The notes under the pieces: generated by a model
Told to the model about the DNA's origin: nothing
The model's input: the letters and a program-made list of their open reading frames with translations, nothing else
Databases searched by the model: none
DNA from: Pseudomonadota bacterium
Lineage (GTDB): Bacteria; Pseudomonadota; Gammaproteobacteria; Burkholderiales; Burkholderiaceae_C
Direction of reading: 5' to 3'
NCBI GenBank assembly: GCA_022566735.1
Contig: JADFIG010000003.1
Coordinates: 1 to 64,000 of the forward strand
DNA length: 64,000 bases
In this document: in pieces, positions 29,292-39,014 of the stretch
Numbering within the stretch: position 1 is the first letter of the stretch
How the letters are laid out: each line of letters begins with the position of its first letter
Position numbers and translations under genes: made by a program

Positions 29292-29323
29292 ACAAAACCC
29301 CACGAATTTGCACTAAATCCCAC
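29289..29323 (-). promoter_or_regulatory. MraZ operator: four GTG decamer repeats
   Basis: Reading the minus strand, GTG recurs with exact 10-base spacing at 29323, 29313, 29303 and 29293, two copies extended to GTGGG. This matches the known design of MraZ boxes (TGGG-type repeats spaced 10 bases) just before mraZ. The first repeat overlaps the -10 element, so bound MraZ would block transcription of the whole cluster. Confidence 0.75.
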
Positions 29324-29350
29324 TTTACCCGATCCCCACCCCTGAAACAA
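29322..29350 (-). promoter_or_regulatory. mra promoter for the dcw cluster
   Basis: Minus strand: -35 TTGTTT (29350-29345), a 17-base spacer, -10 TAAAGT (29327-29322). Predicted start is near 29314-29316, inside the MraZ repeats. The position about 30-60 bases before mraZ and the good spacing support it. Confidence 0.65.
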
Positions 29351-29593
29351 GGAAGAAGCGAAAAAAAACTCAATGAAATCAAAGACTTAGGCGCGATTTG
29401 GGACGAAAAATGGTGAAAAAAAGTCCTTATGAATCAAAGACCTGCGGATGGGTCTGGAAGTGGAAGTTGAGGAATTTCGCTTCGTGAACCCGGGTTGACC
29501 CGGGGCCACCGCGGTGCCGCCGCCCTGCGGGCCCACCCTCACCCCGATCTGCGGGTTCCGCGCGGCGCCCTGACCTGAATCAAGCGCATCGCG
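29351..29593. other. AT-rich intergenic region between mraZ and feoA
   Basis: No gene is seen here. The stretch from 29361 to about 29445 is much richer in A than the rest of the window (several A-runs of five to nine) and could serve as an UP-element or curved DNA behind the mra promoter. A perfect 10-base palindrome AACCCGGGTT lies at 29487-29496. The remainder is ordinary GC-rich spacer. Confidence 0.5.
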
Positions 29594-29622
29594 TTGCGAA
29601 TCGTTCTCATTTTGGTCACAAT
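29594..29622 (+). promoter_or_regulatory. feo promoter with overlapping Fur box
   Basis: The 19 bases at 29594-29612 (TTGCGAATCGTTCTCATTT) closely resemble Fur boxes of the form AATGCGAATGATTCTCATT. They overlap a -35 TTGCGA (29594-29599) and the spacer; 17 bases later comes CACAAT (29617-29622) as -10. Iron-loaded Fur would shut off feoAB. The predicted start falls on or next to the feoA ATG at 29629. Confidence 0.72.
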
Positions 29623-29628
29623 GGCTGC

Positions 29629-29934
29629 ATGAGATCGCACCCCACGCACGCCCACGGCCCTGCGCTGCACGCGCCACACCCCCCGCAGCCGGTCACCACC
29701 CTGGACAAGCTGCCCGTGCGCACCGTGGCCACGATCCGCCACGTCCAGAACACCGGACACGATGGCGGCGCCCTCAAGCGGCGGCTGATGGAGTTGGGCT
29801 TCGTGCCGGGCGAGCGCGTGCAGGTGCTGCGCCGGGTGTTCTTCGGCCACGGCCCGCTGGCCGTGCGCGTGGGCACCAGCACCTTCGCCATGCGCAAGCT
29901 GGAGTCCTCGCTGATCGAAGTCGTGCCGGCCTGA
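29629..29934 (+). CDS. feoA: Ferrous iron transport protein A
   Basis: FeoA is a small SH3-like cytoplasmic protein that supports FeoB in Fe(II) uptake. The 101 residues are about 20 longer than usual because of a His/Pro-rich N terminus (HPTHAHGPALHAPHPPQP). The conserved core has GGALKRRLMELGFVPGERVQVLRR and ends LAVRVGTSTFAMRK. The histidine-rich leader is unusual and could bind metal, or may be untranslated if a later start is used; the ATG at 29629 is the only ATG before the core. feoB follows 23 bases later. Confidence 0.9.
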   Translation: MRSHPTHAHGPALHAPHPPQPVTTLDKLPVRTVATIRHVQNTGHDGGALKRRLMELGFVPGERVQVLRRVFFGHGPLAVRVGTSTFAMRKLESSLIEVVPA

Positions 29935-29957
29935 CGGCCGCGCCCCAGGAGCGCCCC

Positions 29958-31865
<1,908 letters not shown>

Positions 31866-31880
31866 CCCCAAGGACACACC

Positions 31881-32177
31881 ATGAACGCCACCACCGCACA
31901 CGCCTGGCCCGTCTGGGACTGGCAAGCCTGGGTCACGCTCGGTCTGGGCCTGCTCGCCCTGGCCTACCTGGTGCGGCGCTGGTGGCCGCGACGCACGCGC
32001 CCGACCTCGGCCTGCGGCAGCGGCCCCGCGGGCTCGGACGCGTCCGGCGGCTGCAGCAGTTGCTCGGGTTGCGGCACGGGCCAGGACACGCCCCTGCGGG
32101 ATCACCGCAGCGAGCGCCGCGCCCTGCCGCCCGGCTCGGCGCAAGCGGTGCGATGGCGCCCGACGCGCCCGCATTGA
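31881..32177 (+). CDS. Small Cys-rich membrane protein associated with FeoB
   Basis: A 98-residue protein 15 bases downstream of feoB. One transmembrane segment (about 14-35) is followed by basic residues and a cysteine cluster CGSGPAGSDASGGCSSCSGCG (five cysteines within about 20 residues, with a C-x2-C-x2-C core). This fits the family of small FeoB-associated Cys-rich membrane proteins that take the place of FeoC in many bacteria. The cysteines could bind iron or an Fe-S cluster; the role is inferred from position. The tail after residue 70 looks like unstructured GC-rich filler. Confidence 0.72.
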   Translation: MNATTAHAWPVWDWQAWVTLGLGLLALAYLVRRWWPRRTRPTSACGSGPAGSDASGGCSSCSGCGTGQDTPLRDHRSERRALPPGSAQAVRWRPTRPH

Positions 32178-32341
32178 GGCCGCTGCCACGCCTGGCCGGA
32201 TCCTGCCCATGCGATGTCGCGCGTACTCCCGTTCTTGAGGGGGGAGCCCCTTGTGCCGGGGGGACGCACGCCGCCAGGCCCTGCCTACACTGGCGCCGTC
32301 GGCCTGCACAGCCGCCGCAGCCCCCGAGCAGCACCCCTGAC

Positions 32342-32668
32342 ATGCGCCCTCTTTTCGCCATCGCCCCCCTGGCCCTGTTGCTGACCCTCGCCGGCTCGCC
32401 CCGCGAGCGGACCGGCCTGAGCGATGCCGTGGGCACGCCCTCTGCGGCACGCGGCGACTGGGTGCGTCAGGCCTCCTCGCCCGAGCCGCAGCCCGAGCCT
32501 CCCCTGTCCCGCCTCCCCCGCACCGGGCGGCCAACGTCCACCGACACCGACCCCACCGTGCTGCGCACCTCGCTGCGTCCGGGGCGGGGCCTGTCGGCAG
32601 AGGCGGCCTACCCGGTGGCATATCCGGTGGCCTACCCGGCCGCATACCCACAGCGCCTTCCCCGGTGA
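32342..32668 (+). CDS. Small secreted protein with AYP repeats, unknown function
   Basis: A 108-residue protein, not recognised. It has a signal peptide or anchor at 2-18 (LFAIAPLALLLTLAGS), a Pro/Thr/Arg-rich middle without predicted structure, and a C-terminal repeat of a four-residue unit ending in tyrosine-proline (AYPVAYPVAYPAAYPQ) coded by 12-base tandem copies. A TACACT hexamer lies about 50 bases upstream. It sits between the feo operon and the TPP riboswitch and shares no obvious link with either. The coding call rests on the signal peptide and in-frame repeat; a spurious frame is possible. Confidence 0.5.
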   Translation: MRPLFAIAPLALLLTLAGSPRERTGLSDAVGTPSAARGDWVRQASSPEPQPEPPLSRLPRTGRPTSTDTDPTVLRTSLRPGRGLSAEAAYPVAYPVAYPAAYPQRLPR

Positions 32669-32693
32669 TCCGCCACCGCGGCGGCCGTGGCGC

Positions 32694-32699
32694 TACACT
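32694..32699 (+). promoter_or_regulatory. Possible -10 element for the thi operon
   Basis: TACACT ends 7 bases before the first base of the riboswitch P1 stem, which is where a transcript carrying the whole aptamer should begin. No clear -35 is seen in the GC-rich sequence upstream. Confidence 0.4.
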
Positions 32700-32706
32700 G
32701 CGCGCT

Positions 32707-32812
32707 GCTCCGGGGTGTGTCCCGTGCAGGCGAAAGCCCGCACAGCGACGCTGAGATGGTGAAGCACCGAACCCGTTGAACTTGATCCGGCTCATACCGG
32801 CGAAAGAAGAGC
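32707..32812 (+). ncRNA. TPP riboswitch (thi box)
   Basis: A thiamine pyrophosphate aptamer upstream of thiC. Conserved parts seen: CGGGGTG near 32711, CTGAGA at 32751-32756, ACCC then TTGAACTTGATCCGG at 32776-32790, and ATACCGGCGAAAG at 32794-32806. The closing P1 stem pairs GCTC (32707-32710) with GAGC (32809-32812). A P3-type hairpin (GTGC-aggc-gaaa-gccc-GCAC) lies between. The 164 bases to thiC form the expression platform: CTCCTC at 32903-32908 is complementary to the thiC ribosome site GAGGAG (32963-32968), which suggests translational control. Confidence 0.92.
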
Positions 32813-32841
32813 TGTCCCGTCTGGCCCCTCGTGGCGCGTGA

Positions 32842-34911
<2,070 letters not shown>

Positions 34912-34915
34912 GGCC

Positions 34916-36076
34916 ATGAGCACGCTGCGCATCGGCATCGCAGGCGCAGGCCTGCTGGGGCGCTTGCTGGCCTGGCATTTCTCGCGCCAGGGCCACGAAG
35001 TGCATGTCTACGACCCGGCGCCGCACGCCCGGCCGGCCCACGATGGCCATGGCGCCGCCGGCTTCACGGCTGCGGGCATGCTCAGCCCGCTGGCCGAGCT
35101 GGAGACGGCCGAGCCCGCGCTGGCCGCGCTGGGCTGGCAGAGCATCGCGCACTGGCGGGCCATCGCGCAGTGCCTGGCGGAGGGCTTGCCTGGCGCATCG
35201 CCAACCGCGCCAAACGTCGCGCCACACTTCGCCCAGAACGGCAGCCTGCTGGTGGCCCACGGCGCCGACCTGGGCGCAGCGCGGCGGATGCTGGCCCACC
35301 TGGACCGCCCCAGCGAATTGCAGGCCGCCGGCTTTCCCGCCGAAGCCCAGGCGCAAGCCCTGGACACGGCCGCGCTGGCGGCGCTGGAGCCCGACCTGCA
35401 CGGCAGCAACGGCCCCTTGCAAGCCTGGCTGCTGCCCGGCGAAGGCCACATCGACACGGTGGCCACCATGCAGGCCCTGCACGACGATGCCGTCGGCGTG
35501 CGTTGGCACTGGGCGCAAGCGGTGCGCGAACTCTCGCCCGGCGCGGTGTGGCTCAGCCAGAGCACCGTGCCGCAGCCCTTCGACCTGGTCTGCGATGTGC
35601 GCGGCGTGGGTGCGCGGCCGACCCTGCCGGTGCGCGGCGTGCGCGGCGAGGTGGTGTGGCTGCACGCCCCCGGCGTGCGCCTGCAGAGGCCGGTGCGCCT
35701 GCTGCACCCGCGCCACCGCGTCTACATCGTGCCGCGGCCGGGCGAGCGCGTGCTGGTCGGCGCCAGCGAGCTGGAAACCGAGGACCGCGACCCCATGACG
35801 CTGCGCAGCGCCGTGGAGCTGATGGCCGCGGCCCACAGCATCCTGCCCGCGCTGGCCGAGGCCCGCATCCTGCGGCTGGACACCAACCTGCGCCCCGCCC
35901 TGCCCGACCACCGCCCGCACCTCCACACCGAAGCCGGCCTGCTGCGCCTCAACGGCCTGTACCGCCACGGCTGGCTGCTGGGACCGGCGCTGGTGCAGCA
36001 GGCCTTGCAGGCGCTCGGCCTGGCCGCGCTGCCCTGCGCTGGCGCCGCGGCCGCATCGGGAGCCGCCACCACATGA
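34916..36076 (+). CDS. thiO: Glycine oxidase ThiO (FAD-dependent)
   Basis: ThiO oxidises glycine to the imine used for the thiazole ring. The 386 residues include the N-terminal FAD-binding Rossmann motif IGIAGAGLLGRLLAWHFSRQG, GAAGFTAAGMLSPLAE, and the DAO-family C-terminal stretch with RVYIVPRPGERVLVGASE and LNGLYRHGWLLGPAL. The start ATG at 34916 is 4 bases after thiC. It overlaps thiS by 4 bases (ATGA). The position in a thiamine operon separates it from other amino-acid oxidases. Confidence 0.9.
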   Translation: MSTLRIGIAGAGLLGRLLAWHFSRQGHEVHVYDPAPHARPAHDGHGAAGFTAAGMLSPLAELETAEPALAALGWQSIAHWRAIAQCLAEGLPGASPTAPNVAPHFAQNGSLLVAHGADLGAARRMLAHLDRPSELQAAGFPAEAQAQALDTAALAALEPDLHGSNGPLQAWLLPGEGHIDTVATMQALHDDAVGVRWHWAQAVRELSPGAVWLSQSTVPQPFDLVCDVRGVGARPTLPVRGVRGEVVWLHAPGVRLQRPVRLLHPRHRVYIVPRPGERVLVGASELETEDRDPMTLRSAVELMAAAHSILPALAEARILRLDTNLRPALPDHRPHLHTEAGLLRLNGLYRHGWLLGPALVQQALQALGLAALPCAGAAAASGAATT

Positions 36077-36354
36077 GCACGCCCACCACCCTCACCATCC
36101 ACACAGACCACGGCCCCCTGACCCTGCCCGCGGGCAGCCGCCTGGCCGATGCGGTGGCGGTCTTGCTGTCGCGATCGCATCCGGCCACCACCGATGCCAC
36201 CACGGATGCCGCTGCAGATGCCTCCTCCGCCGCCGCCAGCGCTGCCGTGGCAACCGCCGTGAATGGCCAGTTCGTGGCGCGGCATGCGCGCGCCACCCAC
36301 GTCCTGCACGACGGCGACACCGTGCTGTGCTTTTCACCCATCACCGGAGGCTGA
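36073..36354 (+). CDS. thiS: Sulfur carrier protein ThiS with Ala/Thr-rich insert
   Basis: ThiS is the ubiquitin-like sulfur donor for the thiazole; its C-terminal Gly-Gly becomes a thiocarboxylate. The 93-residue protein ends SPITGG, with TAVNGQFVARHARATHVLHDGD matching the ThiS core. It is about 27 residues longer than usual because of a low-complexity segment of Ala, Thr, Ser and Asp (about 36-60) in the loop after the first helix. The reading frame is uninterrupted. It overlaps thiO by 4 bases and lies 4 bases before thiG. Confidence 0.9.
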   Translation: MSTPTTLTIHTDHGPLTLPAGSRLADAVAVLLSRSHPATTDATTDAAADASSAAASAAVATAVNGQFVARHARATHVLHDGDTVLCFSPITGG

Positions 36355-36358
36355 GCCC

Positions 36359-37213
36359 ATGAGCCCAATGAGCCAACCCACGCACACCGACACCTCGCCC
36401 GCACCCGCAACCCAAGACACCTGGCGCATCGGCGACACGGTGCTGCACAGCCGTTTCCTGCTGGGCACCGCCGGCCACCCCTCGCCCCAGGCCTTGCACG
36501 AGGCCATCGTCGCCTCGGGCAGCGAGGTGCTGACCCTGGGCCTCAAGCGCACCCTGGCCGTGCCTGGCGGCAGCGGCGACAACGGCTTCGTGCAGATCAT
36601 CCGCGAGGCCGCCCGCTCGCAAGGCGCCCACCTGCTGCCCAACACCGCGGGCTGCCGCAGCGCCCGCGAAGCCATCGCCCTGGCCCACATGTCGCGCGAG
36701 TTGCTCGACACCCATTGGGTCAAGCTGGAGGTGGTGGGTGACGAGCAGACCCTGCAGCCCGACCCCTTCGAGCTGGTCGAGGCGGCGCGGCAGCTCGTGG
36801 CCGACGGCTTCGAGGTGCTGCCCTACTGCACCGACGACCTGGTCAGCGCACAACGCCTGATCGACGCCGGCTGCCGGGTGCTGATGCCCTGGGCCGCGCC
36901 CATCGGCTCGGGGCTCGGCCTGCTCAACCCCTGGGCCCTGCGCACCCTGCGCGCCCGCCTGCCCGGTCTGACGCTGATCGTCGATGCCGGCCTGGGCGCG
37001 CCCTCGCACGCCACCGCCGCGATGGAGCTGGGCATGGACGCGGTGCTGTTGAACTCGGCCGTCTCGCAAGCGGCCGACCCGGTGCGCATGGCCGCGGCTT
37101 TCCGCCACGCCGTGCTCGCGGGCCGCGAAGGCTTCCGCGCCGGCCTGATGCCCACCAGCGACGTCGCCGTGGCCACCACCCCGGTGGGTGGGCAACCTTT
37201 CGTGCTGCTGTGA
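36359..37213 (+). CDS. thiG: Thiazole synthase ThiG
   Basis: ThiG joins deoxyxylulose phosphate, dehydroglycine and ThiS-borne sulfur into thiazole phosphate. The 284 residues form a TIM barrel with SRFLLGTAGHPSPQAL near the start, LLPNTAGCRSAREA, WVKLEVVGD holding the Schiff-base lysine, VLPYCTDDLVSAQRL, the phosphate-binding GSGLG and DAGLGAPSHA, and LLNSAVSQA. The first 20 residues, before WRIGDTVLHS, are a poorly conserved leader; the ATG at 36368 could also be the start. Confidence 0.95.
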   Translation: MSPMSQPTHTDTSPAPATQDTWRIGDTVLHSRFLLGTAGHPSPQALHEAIVASGSEVLTLGLKRTLAVPGGSGDNGFVQIIREAARSQGAHLLPNTAGCRSAREAIALAHMSRELLDTHWVKLEVVGDEQTLQPDPFELVEAARQLVADGFEVLPYCTDDLVSAQRLIDAGCRVLMPWAAPIGSGLGLLNPWALRTLRARLPGLTLIVDAGLGAPSHATAAMELGMDAVLLNSAVSQAADPVRMAAAFRHAVLAGREGFRAGLMPTSDVAVATTPVGGQPFVLL

Positions 37214-37220
37214 GCCCGCG

Positions 37221-38918
37221 ATGAACCCCTCCCGCCCCGTCATCTGGAGCATCGCCGGCCTGGACACCGCCGGCGGTGCCGGCCTGAGCGCCGACCAGCG
37301 CGCCGCCGACGCCCTGGGCGTGCACCTGTGCCCGGTGGCCGCAGCGCTGACGGCCCAGCACTCGCAAGGCGTCGACGCCGTGATGCCCGTGGCCGAAGCG
37401 CAGCTGCAAGCCCAGCTCCAGGCCCTGGCCGAAGACCTGCCGCCGCGCGCCATCAAGACCGGGCTGCTGGGCAGCGTGGCCGCCGTGCGCCTGGTGGCGC
37501 AGTGCGTGGACCACTTCCGCGCCCGCACCCCCGCGGGAGGCGACCCGCACCGCCAGCTGGCCCTGGTGGTCGACCCGGTGCTGGGCGCCTCGGCCGGTGG
37601 CCAGGCCTTTGCCGACGAAGCCGTGCGCCAGGCCTACCGCCAGTGGCTGCTGCCGCGCGCCACCGTGCTCACGCCCAACCGCGCCGAAGCGCGCCTGCTG
37701 CTCGGCCGCTCCGGGGGCCACGACGGCCCGCGCGACGACTTGCCGGCGCTGGCCACCGAGTTGCGCGCTCTGGGCGTGCGCAGCGTCGTCATCACCGGCG
37801 GTGACGCCCCGCGCGAGGTGCAGGGCCCCGACGACCAGGCCTGGTGCCTGGACTGGCTGGACACCCTGCAGGCACAGGGCTGGCTGTGCGCGCCGCGCCT
37901 GCACACGCCCCACCACCACGGCAGCGGCTGCACCTTCGCCAGCGGCGTGGCCGCGGCCTGGGCCCTGGGCCACGCCGAGACCGATGCCATCGTGCTGGCC
38001 CACATGCTGACCCGCCACGCCCTGGCCGCGGGACACGCCGCCGGCGCGGGGGCCGGCCCGGTCAAGGCCTTGGCGGGCTTTGCCACCGGGCCCGCGCAGG
38101 GTGGCGCACCGCTGCCCTGGCTGGGCCTCGGCCAGGAGCTGCCCTGGCGGCTGAGCGTGCCCCTCGACGACACCCGCCGACACGCCCCGCAGGAGGGCGT
38201 CCTGCCGCCGCTGTTCGCCCCGTTCACCCCACCCACCGACGGGCTCTACGGCATCCTGCCCACCCACGACCTGCTGCACGGCGCGCTCGACAGCGGGCTG
38301 GGCTGCGTGCAGCTGCGCCACAAGGGCCTGCAGGGCCTCGAAGAGCAGCTGGATGCCAGCCTGGCGCACGCGGGGCAGGCCGGTGCCCAGCTGTTCATCA
38401 ACGACCACTGGCGTGCCGCCCTCGCGCTGCCGCCACGCATGGCCGTGGCCCCCGGCTTCCGCCTGGGCGTGCACCTGGGGCAGGAAGACCTGCAGGCGCT
38501 CAGTGCCGAAGACCGCGCCCGCCTGCTGGCCGAACGCGACCGCATCATGCTCGGCCTGAGCTCGCACAGCCTGTGGGAGCTGGCCCGCGCGGTGGGCTGC
38601 GGCGCCAGCCTGATCGCCTGCGGCCCGGTGCAGGCCACCACCACCAAGGACATGCCCTGGCAGCCCCAGGGCGAAGACAACCTGCGCTGGTGGCTGGCCC
38701 ACAGCCCCGTGCCCGTGGTGGCCATCGGCGGCCTGCTCACGCCGGCCGATGTGCGCCGCTTTGCCGCCTGCGGCCCCGCAGCGCTGTGCGTGGTGCGCGC
38801 GCTGGGCAACGACGCCCGGGCCATGCAGTCGGCCGTGCCGGCGCTGCGCTCGGCCGTGCGGGTGGGCCGCCACGAGCACCGCGACGCCATCGTCGCCCTG
38901 CCCCACCCTGTGCTCTGA
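37221..38918 (+). CDS. thiDE: Fused HMP-phosphate kinase and thiamine-phosphate synthase
   Basis: The 565 residues hold two enzymes in one chain. ThiD (about 1-290) phosphorylates HMP-P, with IAGLDTAGGAGLSADQRA at the start, KTGLLGS, VVDPVLGAS and the anion hole HHHGSGCTFASG. After a linker containing PFTPPTDGLY, ThiE (about 350-565) couples HMP-PP with thiazole phosphate: QLRHKGLQ, LFINDHW, GVHLGQEDLQAL, GLSSHS and VVAIGGLL. The linker covers about 60 residues with no clear domain. Such ThiDE fusions are known in several lineages. It completes the pathway started by ThiC and closes the operon. Confidence 0.93.
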   Translation: MNPSRPVIWSIAGLDTAGGAGLSADQRAADALGVHLCPVAAALTAQHSQGVDAVMPVAEAQLQAQLQALAEDLPPRAIKTGLLGSVAAVRLVAQCVDHFRARTPAGGDPHRQLALVVDPVLGASAGGQAFADEAVRQAYRQWLLPRATVLTPNRAEARLLLGRSGGHDGPRDDLPALATELRALGVRSVVITGGDAPREVQGPDDQAWCLDWLDTLQAQGWLCAPRLHTPHHHGSGCTFASGVAAAWALGHAETDAIVLAHMLTRHALAAGHAAGAGAGPVKALAGFATGPAQGGAPLPWLGLGQELPWRLSVPLDDTRRHAPQEGVLPPLFAPFTPPTDGLYGILPTHDLLHGALDSGLGCVQLRHKGLQGLEEQLDASLAHAGQAGAQLFINDHWRAALALPPRMAVAPGFRLGVHLGQEDLQALSAEDRARLLAERDRIMLGLSSHSLWELARAVGCGASLIACGPVQATTTKDMPWQPQGEDNLRWWLAHSPVPVVAIGGLLTPADVRRFAACGPAALCVVRALGNDARAMQSAVPALRSAVRVGRHEHRDAIVALPHPVL

Positions 38919-38946
38919 GGCCTGCACCGCCCCTGTGAAATCCCCT

Positions 38947-38973
38947 ATGACGCCGGGGGAGGCGGTGCGTCAT
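38947..38973 (+). repeat. Inverted repeat after thiDE
   Basis: ATGACGC (38947-38953) and GCGTCAT (38967-38973) form a 7-base perfect stem with a 13-base GC-rich loop, 29 bases after the thiDE stop and 42 before the next start. It has no following T-run, so it may be a weak terminator or a protein site. Confidence 0.4.
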
Positions 38974-39014
38974 GCTCAAGTTTCGATGCATGCCTGAGGG
39001 AGGCCACGCACAAG

